Assembly (NCBI GenBank): GCA_023444705.1
Contig: JAEXMB010000020.1
Span: forward strand, 1-33,959
DNA: 33,959 bases
Reading direction: 5' to 3'
DNA from: Pseudomonadota bacterium
GTDB taxonomy: Bacteria; Pseudomonadota; Alphaproteobacteria; Micavibrionales; UBA2020
Part shown: positions 1 through 8,636 of the stretch, in pieces
Numbering within the stretch: position 1 is the first letter of the stretch
How the letters are laid out: the number at the start of each line of letters is the position of its first letter
Notes under the pieces: generated by a model
Database searches by the model: none
What the model was told of the DNA's origin: nothing
Seen by the model: the letters and a program-made list of their open reading frames with translations, nothing else
Translations under genes and position numbers: made by a program

Positions 1-1211
1 GTGCGCCGCGATCCCGCCGCGCGTTCGATGCCAACGGCCGTTGCCTCGCCACCGCCGATACACAGCGACGCAACGCCTTTGGTCAGGTTGCGTTGTTGCA
101 TGGCCGAGAGCAGCGTGACGATGATGCGCGCACCCGTGGCCCCGATGGGGTGGCCGAGCGCGCAAGCGCCGCCATGCACGTTGACCTTGTCCGCAGGCAG
201 GCCGAGTTCTTTCATCGCCGCGAGCGTGACGACGGCAAAGGCCTCGTTGACCTCGAACAGGTCGACGTCTTTGATGTCCCAGCCAGCCTTGGCCAGCACC
301 TTGCGGGTGGCGTCGATCGGCGCGATGGTGAATTCAGACGGTTTCTGCGCATGGCTGGCATGGGCGCGGATGGTTGCCAGCACAGGCAGGCCGCGCTTTT
401 CAGCTTCGGATTTGCGCATCAGCACCAGTGCGGCCGCACCATCGGAAATCGAGCTTGAAGTCGCCGCCGTGACCGTGCCGTCAGCACCGAAGGCGGGCTT
501 GAGAGTGGGGATTTTTTCCGGCTTGGCACGGGTGGGGCTTTCGTCGCGCGTGACTTGCGTTTCGCCGTCCTTGCCCTTGATGGTCACGGGCGCGATTTCG
601 GCGGCGAAATGTTTTTCGCTGGTCGCCTTTTGCGCACGCGCAAGGGATTCAAGCGCGAAGTTGTCCTGATCCGCACGGGTGATCTGGAAGTTTTTCGCGG
701 TTTCATCGGCGAACACGCCCATCAGCTGGCCTTTGTCGTAGGCGTCTTCAAGGCCGTCGAGGAACATATGGTCAGACACCTTGCCATGCCCCATGCGGTA
801 GCCGCCGCGCGCCTTGTCGAGCAGGTAGGGCGCGTTGCTCATCGATTCCATGCCGCCCGCGACGATCACGTCGCTGCTGCCTGCCAGCAGGCTGTCATGC
901 GCCTGCATCACGGCCTTCATGCCCGAACCGCACATCTTGTTGATGGTCACGCAGGGCGTGGCTTGCGGCAAGCCCGCTTTCAATGCGGCCTGACGGGCGG
1001 GAGCCTGACCTTGGCCGGCTTGGAGGACGCAACCCATGATGACCTCGCCCACATCGCCGCCTGCGACCTTGGCGCGCTCCAGCGCGGCCTTGATCGCCAC
1101 CTGACCGAGTTCGGAGGCGGCAAAGCCCGACAATTCGCCCTGAAAGGCACCGATGGGCGTGCGGGCCATACCGACGATGACGACCGGATCGTGCGTGGAT
1201 GCTGCGGACAT
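1..1211 (-). CDS. Acetyl-CoA C-acetyltransferase (thiolase), C-terminus cut by window edge
   Basis: Condenses two acetyl-CoA to acetoacetyl-CoA, or the reverse, in the cytoplasm; it would feed polyhydroxybutyrate, ketone-body or short-chain acyl metabolism. The protein starts MSAASTHDPVVIVGMARTPIG, and the ATG at 1211 follows an AGAGG Shine-Dalgarno about 8 bases upstream. The acyl-accepting cysteine is C94 in INKMCGSGMKA. Further on come NEAF, GHPIGATGAR with the active-site histidine, and CIGGGEATA with the second catalytic cysteine, so the catalytic core is complete. At least 403 codons are open and no stop is reached; the family is usually about 390 residues, so only a short tail should be missing. 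No PHB synthesis genes are visible next to it. A second, different thiolase lies at 17885-19024. Confidence 0.95.
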   Translation of the reverse strand, partial: MSAASTHDPVVIVGMARTPIGAFQGELSGFAASELGQVAIKAALERAKVAGGDVGEVIMGCVLQAGQGQAPARQAALKAGLPQATPCVTINKMCGSGMKAVMQAHDSLLAGSSDVIVAGGMESMSNAPYLLDKARGGYRMGHGKVSDHMFLDGLEDAYDKGQLMGVFADETAKNFQITRADQDNFALESLARAQKATSEKHFAAEIAPVTIKGKDGETQVTRDESPTRAKPEKIPTLKPAFGADGTVTAATSSSISDGAAALVLMRKSEAEKRGLPVLATIRAHASHAQKPSEFTIAPIDATRKVLAKAGWDIKDVDLFEVNEAFAVVTLAAMKELGLPADKVNVHGGACALGHPIGATGARIIVTLLSAMQQRNLTKGVASLCIGGGEATAVGIERAAGSRR

Positions 1212-1336
1212 TGAAAAAACCTCTGCGGTTGGCGGTGAACAAAGCGGCTGTTGATAATTTAGCCTTCATGCGGCAGGACAGCAAGAGGGCGCGCAGGAAA
1301 GGTTATAAAGGGCGGCACACCCCGCCAGACAAAAAG

Positions 1337-1372
1337 AAAGAGAGGCGGCACCTTGCGGAGCCGCCCCTCTTT
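1337..1372 (-). terminator. Rho-independent terminator of the porin gene
   Basis: The 13-base arms at 1337-1349 and 1360-1372 pair with one mismatch around a 10-base loop. Read on the minus strand the hairpin is followed by a T-rich run (TTTCTTTTTG). It lies about 40 bases past the porin stop and before the thiolase start, so it should separate the two transcripts. Confidence 0.8.
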
Positions 1373-1411
1373 TTATCCTGTTATCTCAGGCCTGTTTACA
1401 CAGGCAGGAGA

Positions 1412-2500
1412 TTAGAACTGGATGTCGGTACCAACGGTGACTTGGGTGAAGTCGTTGTCACCAGCAGCAGCGTCGTTGTCGAAGGTGCCAAAGGCAACTG
1501 CGCCGCGGAACGACATGCCGGGACCGTAGGTGTAGCCAGCGCCAACCGTCCAACGGTCAGCATCACCGACGTAGTCAAGGTTTTCGATGTCAGCGTTCAG
1601 GTAGCTTGCGCCAACGTGGTAGGGACCGTTGTCCCAAGCCGCGCCGATAACCCAGGTGTCGCTGTCGTTCGAACCACCACCAGAGAGGTCTTGTTCGCTG
1701 TCGAGGTAAGCCGCACCAACGCTGAAGCCTTGGAAAGCAACGTTCAGACCAGCGTTCCAGGTGTTCAGGTCGCCGTCGAGAGTACCAGCAACGTCAACTT
1801 CAGCAGTCGAGTAGCCAGCGCCAGCGCTCAGGCCGAAACCTTCGAACTCGCCATCCCAACGAACAGCACCTTCGAACAGGTTTTTGAAGTCGTCAGCAAC
1901 CAGAGCGTTCGGCGAACCGATTGCGCCTACGCCAGCAGCCGATGCGTTGTCAGCAGCTTCGGGAGCGTACGAAACACCAGCCTGGAAGCCCGAGAATTTG
2001 GGGGTCAGGTAGGTCAGGCGTTGTGCGCCGCGGAAGTCAGCGTGATCGTAGTCGAGAGCGACGGGAACGGGGGTAACAGCACCATCAAGGTCAAAGCCCT
2101 GGATCTGGGTGCGCAGGCCGTCAACGTTGCTGTCAGCCGAAGGAGCGGCAACCTGCAGGAGGTATGCAGCGCCGTCTTCTTTACCGAAGTTGGTGCGGCC
2201 CCAGTTGCCAGCGAAGTAAGCGTAAGCTTCGTCGGTTTCAACAGCCGAACCACCGAGAGCGAGTTCATAGTGAACACCAACGGTCAGGCCGTTGTCCGAG
2301 GTAGCTTCACCGGTGAAGTGAACTTCGGTGTCGCGACGGAAGTCGAAATCTTGGGTGTTGGCAGCAGCGTTATCGGCATCCGAGTAAACGCCGTAGCCGC
2401 GGAAGTGACCGCCGAGGTCCAGGTTGAGTTCAGCAGCAGCAGGAGCGCTGGTCAGTGCGAGACCGAGCAGAGCGGTACCTGCGAGAAGTACTTTTTTCAT
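1412..2500 (-). CDS. Outer-membrane porin (alphaproteobacterial Gram-negative porin family)
   Basis: A general diffusion porin of the outer membrane, 362 residues. The N-terminus MKKVLLAGTALLGLALTSA is a signal peptide with likely cleavage after APAAA. The mature part is rich in alternating polar/hydrophobic strands with many Gly, Asp, Tyr and Asn residues, and the protein ends in phenylalanine (VTVGTDIQF), the usual C-terminal signal for beta-barrel assembly. A strong GGAGG Shine-Dalgarno (complement of 2508-2512) precedes the ATG. Codon choice leans to GCT, GTT and GGT more than in neighbouring genes, which suggests high expression; this also leaves a long spurious open frame on the opposite strand. 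The substrate cannot be read from the sequence. Confidence 0.9.
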   Translation of the reverse strand: MKKVLLAGTALLGLALTSAPAAAELNLDLGGHFRGYGVYSDADNAAANTQDFDFRRDTEVHFTGEATSDNGLTVGVHYELALGGSAVETDEAYAYFAGNWGRTNFGKEDGAAYLLQVAAPSADSNVDGLRTQIQGFDLDGAVTPVPVALDYDHADFRGAQRLTYLTPKFSGFQAGVSYAPEAADNASAAGVGAIGSPNALVADDFKNLFEGAVRWDGEFEGFGLSAGAGYSTAEVDVAGTLDGDLNTWNAGLNVAFQGFSVGAAYLDSEQDLSGGGSNDSDTWVIGAAWDNGPYHVGASYLNADIENLDYVGDADRWTVGAGYTYGPGMSFRGAVAFGTFDNDAAAGDNDFTQVTVGTDIQF

Positions 2501-2519
2501 TGTGTTTCCTCCAAAAGGC

Positions 2520-2535
2520 CCTGAATGATTTCAGG
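2520..2535 (-). promoter_or_regulatory. Hairpin in the porin 5' untranslated leader
   Basis: Perfect 6-bp stem (CCTGAA/TTCAGG) with a 4-base loop, lying 7 bases upstream of the porin Shine-Dalgarno in the minus-strand transcript. Leader hairpins close to the ribosome site are known to stabilise some outer-membrane protein mRNAs; that role here is inferred. Confidence 0.4.
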
Positions 2536-2886
2536 TTGTTTTGATGCAGCGGCTGTCTGAACACCATCCACGATTGGAGGGGAGAACCGCCGGTACATGA
2601 AAGCAATACCTCCGCCCGCGCAAAACGGTCAACCGCACAAAGCATGATGTTGTCCACATGGCAGGGCTGTGTGACATTGCTGCAACAAGCGCTTTACAAA
2701 CATTAAGGAAATCGAGCTGAATACGGCTTATTTTACAATAGGATATCCGATATATTTATCCATAATTATAATTATTTTCGTAACTTTGCGCTCCTCCGAT
2801 TGCGTCGTGTTTGTAGCGATAATGTATTCTTTTTATTTGCGCACGCTTTTGATTCAACGCCCCTTTTGGCCCGCACAAAGGGTTGC

Positions 2887-2892
2887 TATAGT
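2887..2892 (+). promoter_or_regulatory. Candidate -10 box for the DUF3576-leuS operon
   Basis: TATAGT inside GGTTGCTATAGTGGC, 5 of 6 matches to the sigma-70 -10 consensus, 60 bases before the DUF3576 start. A poor -35 (TTTTGG) sits 17 bases upstream. A second TATATA lies at 2901-2906. Confidence 0.35.
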
Positions 2893-2951
2893 GGCCGCAC
2901 TATATAAATAAACAGCCGCGATGAATCGGCTTCTCAAGAAGGTGTCACTCC

Positions 2952-3518
2952 ATGCATGTCCGCAGTCTTTCCCGTCTTTCGCTGACCACTTGCGTCTTTG
3001 CCGCGCTCTGCGCGCTGGCTGCCTGCAAGAGTGTGGAGACACAATCGGGCGCAAGCTATCCCGACCGCATCGAAGGCACGGACAAGATTCTCTACTCCGA
3101 CCAAAAGAAAGACACCATCTGGGGCGAAGGCACGTCTTTGGGTGATCGCCTGTTCCGCGACAAGACCGCAGACACCAGCGGCGATGGCCTTGCCGTCAAC
3201 AGCTATCTGTGGCGCGCGTCGCTTGACACCATTTCGTTCATGCCGATCGCATCGGTCGATGCCTTTGGCGGCGTGATCCTGACCGAGTGGTACGAAAACC
3301 CCGACGCACCGGGCGAGCGTTTCAAGATGAACATCACCATTCTCGACAAACAACTGCGCGCCGATGGCGTGCGCGTTGCGGTGTTCAAGCAACAGATGGA
3401 AAAAGGCGGCTGGCGCGACGTCAAGGTCGACCCCAAGATGGCGACCGACATTGAAAACACCATCCTGACACGCGCGCGCGAACTGCGCGTGGCGCAAATG
3501 GGCACGGGCAAGAACTAA
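2952..3518 (+). CDS. DUF3576 domain lipoprotein
   Basis: A 188-residue envelope lipoprotein of unknown biochemical role. The N-terminus is a lipoprotein signal with lipobox LAAC ending at C25, followed by a folded domain with the conserved stretches DTIWGEG, LWRASLDTISFMPI and DAFGGVILTEWY typical of DUF3576. It is the first gene of the run DUF3576-leuS-lptE-holA, a conserved order in many Alphaproteobacteria as I recall it. The pairing with the LPS-assembly gene lptE suggests, without proof, an outer-membrane biogenesis role. Charged Asp/Lys residues follow the lipidated cysteine after a short linker, and Asp is not at position +2, so outer-membrane sorting is plausible. Confidence 0.9.
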   Translation: MHVRSLSRLSLTTCVFAALCALAACKSVETQSGASYPDRIEGTDKILYSDQKKDTIWGEGTSLGDRLFRDKTADTSGDGLAVNSYLWRASLDTISFMPIASVDAFGGVILTEWYENPDAPGERFKMNITILDKQLRADGVRVAVFKQQMEKGGWRDVKVDPKMATDIENTILTRARELRVAQMGTGKN

Positions 3519-3569
3519 ACCCTTCCCGACTTTCGCATTCCCTACACTTCTTACTGCACGAGCATCGTC

Positions 3570-6128
3570 ATGTCTGATCGCTACAACCCAAAAACCGCCG
3601 AAGCCAAATGGCAGGACGCCTGGCGCGCCGGCAAAACGTTTGAAGTCAGCGAGGATGCCAAGCGCAAGAAATTCTACACCCTTGCGATGTTCCCCTACCC
3701 GTCAGGGCGTCTGCATATGGGCCACGTGCGCAACTACGCGCTGTCGGACGTCGTGGCGCGCTACAAACGCGCGCAGGGCTTTAACGTGCTGAACCCGATG
3801 GGCTGGGATGCCTTTGGCCTGCCCGCCGAAAATGCGGCGATTGAAAACAACACCCATCCGGCGGAGTGGACCTATAAAAACATCGCCGTGATGAAAGAGC
3901 AGATGCAAAAGCTTGGCCTTGCGTTTGACTGGAGCCGCGAGATTGCGACCTGCGGGCCGGAATATTACCGCCACGAGCAGAAATTCTTCCTCGACTTCCT
4001 CAAGGCCGGTTTCGCCTATCAAAAAGAATCCTTCGTCAACTGGGACCCGATCGACAATTGCGTGCTGGCCAACGAACAGGTGGTCGACGGCCGCGGCTGG
4101 CGCTCGGGCGCGCTGGTGGAACGCCGCAAGCTCAAGCAGTGGTTTTTGAAGATCACCGATTTCGCCGAAGACCTGTTGCAGGGACTGGACGAGCTGAAAG
4201 GCTGGCCCGAAAAAGTCCGCATCATGCAGGAAAACTGGATCGGCAAGTCACAGGGCCTGCGCCTGACCTTTGATATCGTCGCCAACGATATCGCCAAGGA
4301 CAGCGCGGTTGAAATCTTCACCACCCGTCCCGACACGTTGTTTGGCGCATCGTTCGTGGCGCTGTCGCCCGACCATCCGCTGGCGGCACAGGTGGCGGAA
4401 AGTAACGGCGATGTTGCCGCCTTTATCGCCGAATGCCGCGCGCAGGGCACATCCGAAGCCGTGATCGAAGCGGCGGAGAAAAAAGGCGTTTATACCGGCC
4501 TGCAGGTCGCACATCCGTTCATCGACGGTGCCACCCTGCCCGTCTATGTCGCAAACTTCGTGCTGATCGACTATGGCACCGGCGCGATCTTTGGCTGCCC
4601 CGCGCATGACCAGCGCGACCTTGACTTCGCGCGCAAGTATAAACTGGCTGTGTTGCCCGTCGTCATTCCCGACGATGCCGACCCCAAAGCCTTCACCGTC
4701 GGCGACGAAGCGTATTCCGGCCCCGGCAAGCTGCACAACTCGGGCTTCCTTGACGGCATGTCCGTCGAAGACGCGAAAGCTGCCGCGATCAAGAAGATCG
4801 AGGGCATGGGCAAAGGTACGGGCACCACGTTGTACCGCCTGCGCGACTGGGGCGTGAGCCGCCAGCGCTATTGGGGCTGCCCCGTGCCTGTCATTCACTG
4901 CGAGAAATGCGGCATCGTGCCCGTACCCGAAAGCCAGCTGCCCGTGCAGCTGCCCAACGACGTCGACTTCTCCAAGCCCGGCAACCCCATCGCCAACCAT
5001 CCGACGTGGAAGCACACCGACTGCCCGCAGTGCGGCGGCAAGGCCGAGCGCGAGACGGATACCTTTGACACCTTCTTTGAAAGCTCGTGGTATCAATTCC
5101 GCTTTTGCGACCCGCATAACGCGCAAAAAGGTTTTGACGCCGACAAGGCCAATTACTGGGGCCCGGTGGATCAATATATCGGTGGCATCGAACATGCGGT
5201 CATGCACTTGCTCTATGCGCGTTTCTTCACCCGCGCGCTCAAGGCCTGCGGCCATCTGAACATCAGCGAGCCTTTCGCCGCCCTGTTCACGCAAGGCATG
5301 ATCACCCACGAAACCTACAAGGACGACAACGGCAAGTGGCTCTACCCCGCCGACATCACGCGCGGCCATAATGGCGAGTGGACGAAGGTCAGCGACGGAT
5401 CACCCGTCACCGTCGGCCGTGTCGAGAAAATGTCCAAATCGAAAAAGAACACGGTCGACCCGATCGAAATTCTTGAAAATTACGGCGCCGACGCCGCCCG
5501 CCTGTTCGTATTGTCCGACAGCCCGCCTGACCGTGATCTGGAATGGACGGAAAGCGGCATTGACGGCGCGTTCAAGTACCTCAACCGCCTGTGGCGCCTG
5601 GTCTCCCTGCCCGCACCCGAAAAGCCGTCGGGCAAGGCCGTTGACGCGCTGGAACTCAAGCGCAAGCTGCACCGCACGATTGCGGAGATGACGGCAGATC
5701 TTGACGCCTTCCATTTCAACAAGGCTGTCGCGCGCCTGCGCGAGCTGACCAATATGATGGAAGACTTCAAGGCCGCAGGCGGCGACAACGCTGTGCTGCG
5801 CGAAGCAATTGATGCCGTTATCGTGTTGATGAACCCGATGATGCCGCATCTGGCCGAAGAACTCTGGCACGGGCTTGGCAACACAACGCTGGTCGCCGAT
5901 CAAAGCTGGCCCAAGGCCGATCCGGCGCTGGTGGCCAACGACACCGTCACGATGGCCATTCAGGTCAACGGCAAGCTGCGCGCGACCATCACCATGAACC
6001 GCGACCTGCCCGCCAAGGAAGCCGAAGGTATTGCCCTTGCCGACCCAGCCGTGCAAAAGGCGCTTGAGGGTGCCGCCCCCAAAAAAGTCATCGTCGTGCC
6101 CAACAGGATCGTCAATGTCGTCGTTTAA
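3570..6128 (+). CDS. leuS: Leucyl-tRNA synthetase
   Basis: Charges tRNA-Leu with leucine in the cytoplasm. At 852 residues it has the normal length for bacterial class I LeuRS. The HIGH motif appears as HMGH (residues 49-52, within PSGRLHMGH), and KMSKS is at residues 620-624. The CP1 editing domain includes TTRPDTLFGASF, and two CxxC pairs (CEKC and CPQC) form the zinc-binding insertion common in bacterial LeuRS. ESSWYQFRF and the anticodon-binding C-terminal domain follow. The ATG start has only a weak Shine-Dalgarno, 51 bases after the DUF3576 stop. The 3' end overlaps lptE by 14 bases, so the two are probably translationally coupled. Confidence 0.98.
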   Translation: MSDRYNPKTAEAKWQDAWRAGKTFEVSEDAKRKKFYTLAMFPYPSGRLHMGHVRNYALSDVVARYKRAQGFNVLNPMGWDAFGLPAENAAIENNTHPAEWTYKNIAVMKEQMQKLGLAFDWSREIATCGPEYYRHEQKFFLDFLKAGFAYQKESFVNWDPIDNCVLANEQVVDGRGWRSGALVERRKLKQWFLKITDFAEDLLQGLDELKGWPEKVRIMQENWIGKSQGLRLTFDIVANDIAKDSAVEIFTTRPDTLFGASFVALSPDHPLAAQVAESNGDVAAFIAECRAQGTSEAVIEAAEKKGVYTGLQVAHPFIDGATLPVYVANFVLIDYGTGAIFGCPAHDQRDLDFARKYKLAVLPVVIPDDADPKAFTVGDEAYSGPGKLHNSGFLDGMSVEDAKAAAIKKIEGMGKGTGTTLYRLRDWGVSRQRYWGCPVPVIHCEKCGIVPVPESQLPVQLPNDVDFSKPGNPIANHPTWKHTDCPQCGGKAERETDTFDTFFESSWYQFRFCDPHNAQKGFDADKANYWGPVDQYIGGIEHAVMHLLYARFFTRALKACGHLNISEPFAALFTQGMITHETYKDDNGKWLYPADITRGHNGEWTKVSDGSPVTVGRVEKMSKSKKNTVDPIEILENYGADAARLFVLSDSPPDRDLEWTESGIDGAFKYLNRLWRLVSLPAPEKPSGKAVDALELKRKLHRTIAEMTADLDAFHFNKAVARLRELTNMMEDFKAAGGDNAVLREAIDAVIVLMNPMMPHLAEELWHGLGNTTLVADQSWPKADPALVANDTVTMAIQVNGKLRATITMNRDLPAKEAEGIALADPAVQKALEGAAPKKVIVVPNRIVNVVV

Positions 6129-6630
6129 ACCGCATGTGTTGATCGTGGTTGCCCTGCTGTCGCTTGGCGGCTGTGGTTTTAGCCCCGTCTATGCCAAGAA
6201 CGACAGCCAGCCCGCCATGCAGGCACAGCTTGAAAACGTCGAAGTCGGTATGATCGCCGACCGCGAGGGCCAGCGCCTGCGCAACGCCCTGCTCGACCAG
6301 ATGGGCAGCACCACGGCAGCCAGCGCGGGCCAGCGCTATTTCCTGCGCATCTATAACCTGCGCCAGGACGATCAGGCCTTTGGCGTGCGCAAGGATGCCA
6401 GTGCCACGCGCGGCGACATCACCGTCACCGCCGATATGGAGCTGATCGACACGCAGACGAACACCGTCGTTCTCAAGCGCGCGTTGCGCACGCGCGGCGG
6501 CTATAACCGCATGGACAATCTTTATGGCGCGCAGGTCAGCAAGGAAGACACCACCGACCGCCTGCTTGACGAGATGGCCGAGCGCGCCGTCACCGAACTG
6601 ACGTTGCATTTCAACAGACAAAAGAATTAG
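6115..6630 (+). CDS. lptE: LPS-assembly lipoprotein LptE
   Basis: LptE plugs the LptD barrel in the outer membrane and helps deliver lipopolysaccharide to the cell surface. The 171-residue product has a lipoprotein signal with lipobox LGGC ending at C20, and CGFSPVY directly after it is the hallmark start of mature alphaproteobacterial LptE. The rest is low in identity, as usual for this family. I chose the ATG at 6115, inside the last codons of leuS, because it gives a proper signal peptide; a longer upstream reading would only translate leuS out of frame. holA follows after 14 bases, the classic leuS-lptE-holA order. Confidence 0.9.
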   Translation: MSSFKPHVLIVVALLSLGGCGFSPVYAKNDSQPAMQAQLENVEVGMIADREGQRLRNALLDQMGSTTAASAGQRYFLRIYNLRQDDQAFGVRKDASATRGDITVTADMELIDTQTNTVVLKRALRTRGGYNRMDNLYGAQVSKEDTTDRLLDEMAERAVTELTLHFNRQKN

Positions 6631-6644
6631 CGCCGCACTCTATC

Positions 6645-7709
6645 ATGAAGCTCGCGTTTAAACAGATCGACGCATTCCTCAAGAAACCGGACGCAAGCGT
6701 GCCGGTGGTGTTGGTCTACGGCCCTGACGAGGGTCTGGTGCGCGAGCGTGCAGACCATCTGGCCAAACTGGTCACGCCCGACCTCAAAGACCCCTTCATG
6801 GTCGCCGATATCCTGCCCGAACAACTGCGCGCCACGCCGTCGCTGCTGATGGACGAGGCGAAATCACTGTCCATGCTGGGCGGGCGGCGCGTTGTGCGCC
6901 TGCATGCCAGCGTCGCGGAAGGCGATTTGCTCAAGGTCGTCGAGAATGCGGTTGTGGAACTGCTGGCCGGTATCACGCCGCAGGACAACTACGTCGTCAT
7001 CGAAGGCGGCGACCTTGGTCCCTCGGCCAAGTTGCGCAAGGCCTGCGAGGACGCCAAGACGATGGCGGTCGCCCTGCCCTGCTACGTCGAGGACGAGCGT
7101 GACCTGACCAAGCTGATCGGCACGGCCCTGCGCGAACAGGGATACAGCATCGACAACGACGCGCTTGGCTATATGGCGGGCAACGTCATCGGCGACCGCG
7201 GCGTCGTGCGCGGCGAGATCGAAAAGCTGGTCACCTATATGGGGCCGGAAAACCGCACCGTGCGCTTTGAAGACGTCGTCGCCTGCATCGGTGACAGCGC
7301 GGATCTCTCAATGGATCTGCTGGCGCAACGCGTGGCCTCCGGCCGCTTTGCCGAGGCCGAGCGCGTGCTGAAAAGCCTGCTGGCCGACGGCACCGCTTTC
7401 GTCGTCGTCACGCGCGTGTTGCAAAACTATTTCCTGCGCCTGCACGTCACGCGTGCGCGCATGGATAAGGGCGACAGCCTTGACAGTGCGATGGCGAAAC
7501 TCAAACCCGCCGTGTTCTGGAAGCAAAAAGACGCCTTCACCGCGCAGCTCAACGGCTGGCGCACGCAACAGCTCGAGGCCGCGCTGACGCTCATCATGTC
7601 GGCGGAATATAAATGCAAGCAAACCGGCAGCGACCCCGAACTGATTCTGTCGCGCGCGCTGCTGGCGCTCAGCCAGATGGCCGGTAGCGGCATGCGCCGC
7701 CGCGCCTGA
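6645..7709 (+). CDS. holA: DNA polymerase III delta subunit
   Basis: The delta subunit opens the sliding clamp as part of the clamp loader of the replicative polymerase. The 354-residue length is normal. The N-terminal stretch VLVYGPDEGLVRERADHL is the degenerate nucleotide-binding start of HolA (no functional Walker A). LLMDEAKSLSMLGGRRVVRL and a helical C-terminal domain with FWKQKDAFTAQLNGW and SRALLALSQMA also fit the family. It follows lptE after 14 bases in one operon. Confidence 0.95.
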   Translation: MKLAFKQIDAFLKKPDASVPVVLVYGPDEGLVRERADHLAKLVTPDLKDPFMVADILPEQLRATPSLLMDEAKSLSMLGGRRVVRLHASVAEGDLLKVVENAVVELLAGITPQDNYVVIEGGDLGPSAKLRKACEDAKTMAVALPCYVEDERDLTKLIGTALREQGYSIDNDALGYMAGNVIGDRGVVRGEIEKLVTYMGPENRTVRFEDVVACIGDSADLSMDLLAQRVASGRFAEAERVLKSLLADGTAFVVVTRVLQNYFLRLHVTRARMDKGDSLDSAMAKLKPAVFWKQKDAFTAQLNGWRTQQLEAALTLIMSAEYKCKQTGSDPELILSRALLALSQMAGSGMRRRA

Positions 7710-7732
7710 AACCTAAAAAGGACACATTGCAC

Positions 7733-8095
7733 ATGAACCGCCTGATCGCAACTGCCCTGCTCTGCACTTTGCCCCTTCTTCTGCCTTTGCCCGCGCTGGC
7801 CGCCTATACAGGCCCGCAGGACGTGCCGCAGATTTTCACCACGGTCGTCGAAGCACGTGAATTTCCCATCGACGATCACGGGGTTAAATTCGAAGGCCAT
7901 ATCGTCAAGCGCGTCGGCCATGACAAATACCTGTTCCGCGACAAGACCGGCGCGATTCGCCTTGAAATCGACGCCGACGTCATCCCCGCACAGGATTTCG
8001 ACGACACGACAGCGGTGCGCATCACCGGTGAAATCGACAGCAAGACACTCGACACACCGCAGATCGACGTGGACCATATAGAAATCCTGAAATAA
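7733..8095 (+). CDS. Exported BOF (YgiW/YdeI-type OB-fold) protein, first of a pair
   Basis: A 120-residue protein with a signal peptide (MNRLIATALLCTLPLLLPLP, likely cleavage after ALA) and one bacterial OB-fold domain of the NirD/YgiW/YdeI family: VKFEGHIVKRVGHDKYLFRD followed by TGAIRLEIDADV and VRITGEID. Members are periplasmic and linked to stress tolerance; the ligand is unclear. I start at the ATG at 7733 because AAAAAGG lies at good spacing; a TTG six bases upstream is too close to that site. It sits 23 bases past holA and is followed by a paralogue at 8187. Confidence 0.85.
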   Translation: MNRLIATALLCTLPLLLPLPALAAYTGPQDVPQIFTTVVEAREFPIDDHGVKFEGHIVKRVGHDKYLFRDKTGAIRLEIDADVIPAQDFDDTTAVRITGEIDSKTLDTPQIDVDHIEILK

Positions 8096-8114
8096 GCACC
8101 TATTTTTTGTGGAA

Positions 8115-8139
8115 CCCGACGCGCGTCAGGCGCGTTGGG
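8115..8139 (+). other. Hairpin between the two BOF genes
   Basis: A 9-bp stem with one G-U pair (CCCGACGCG with CGCGTTGGG) and a 7-base loop, in the 91-base gap between the paralogous genes. No T-run follows directly, so it is a weak terminator at best; it could be a processing or stabilising structure. Confidence 0.4.
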
Positions 8140-8186
8140 ATGCTGTATAGCGTCTTTTTATTTCTTCCGATTGAAAGGTTCTTATC

Positions 8187-8561
8187 ATGATGACACGTAC
8201 CGCACGTTTTATGGCCGCAGTGGCGCTGAGCGCACTTGTGGCCTCTGCCGCCACCCCTGCCCTGGCGCAGGCACTGGCCGGCGCAACAGGCGAAGGCCGC
8301 ACGCCGCTGACCAGCGTGGCCGATGTTCTCAAGAACAAAACCGATGATTATCCGGTCGTGATCACCGGCACCATCGTCAAGAAAACCGGCGACGAGAAAT
8401 ACGAATTCAAGGACGAGACCGGCACCATTCAGGCCGAGATCGACGACGAAGATCTTTATAACATTACCGTTGACGGTGCGAAGGTCACCCTAACCGGTGA
8501 AATCGACATCGAAGGCAACGTTGTCGAAATCGACGCCGATACGGTGGCCAAGGCCGAATAA
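8187..8561 (+). CDS. Exported BOF (YgiW/YdeI-type OB-fold) protein, second of a pair
   Basis: 124 residues with a signal peptide (cleavage likely after PALAQ or nearby) and a BOF domain: DYPVVITGTIVKKTGDEKYEF, DETGTIQAEIDDED and VTLTGEIDIEG. It lines up along its length with the product of 7733-8095, so the two are tandem duplicates that have diverged. The mature part is very acidic, with few basic residues outside the VKK and LKNK patches. An AAAGG Shine-Dalgarno lies 8 bases before the first ATG of a double ATG. A terminator follows 22 bases after the stop. Confidence 0.87.
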   Translation: MMTRTARFMAAVALSALVASAATPALAQALAGATGEGRTPLTSVADVLKNKTDDYPVVITGTIVKKTGDEKYEFKDETGTIQAEIDDEDLYNITVDGAKVTLTGEIDIEGNVVEIDADTVAKAE

Positions 8562-8582
8562 GACCGGACCTTTTCGCCCATA

Positions 8583-8615
8583 AAAAAACCGCCGGTATGA
8601 CGCCGGCGGTTTTTT
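8583..8615. terminator. Bidirectional rho-independent terminator
   Basis: Perfect 13-base arms (8583-8595 and 8603-8615): an A-run and CCGCCGG paired with CCGGCGG and a T-run, loop of 7. It lies between converging genes, ending the BOF transcript on the plus strand and the parB transcript on the minus strand. Confidence 0.93.
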
Positions 8616-8636
8616 ATGTGCGCTTTTTTACGCGGG

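Larger units (their letters stand above)
2501..2951. other. Divergent intergenic region between porin and DUF3576 gene
   Basis: About 450 bases with no credible gene. It holds the porin 5' leader with its hairpin on the left, a strongly AT-rich middle (about 2695-2790), and a TATAGT box near 2887 on the right. It probably carries both divergent promoters. No clear minus-strand -35/-10 pair could be assigned to the porin. Confidence 0.7.

Noticed and set aside
1199..2524. Long plus-strand open frame (441 codons) opposite the porin
   Set aside because: It is a shadow of the biased porin codons; no ribosome site, no protein-like domains, and the minus strand has signal peptide, barrel pattern and terminal Phe.
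2650..2658. TTGTCCACA, DnaA-box-like, upstream of the porin
   Set aside because: It is a single isolated 9-mer with no cluster around it; one mismatch sites are expected by chance over a window of this size.
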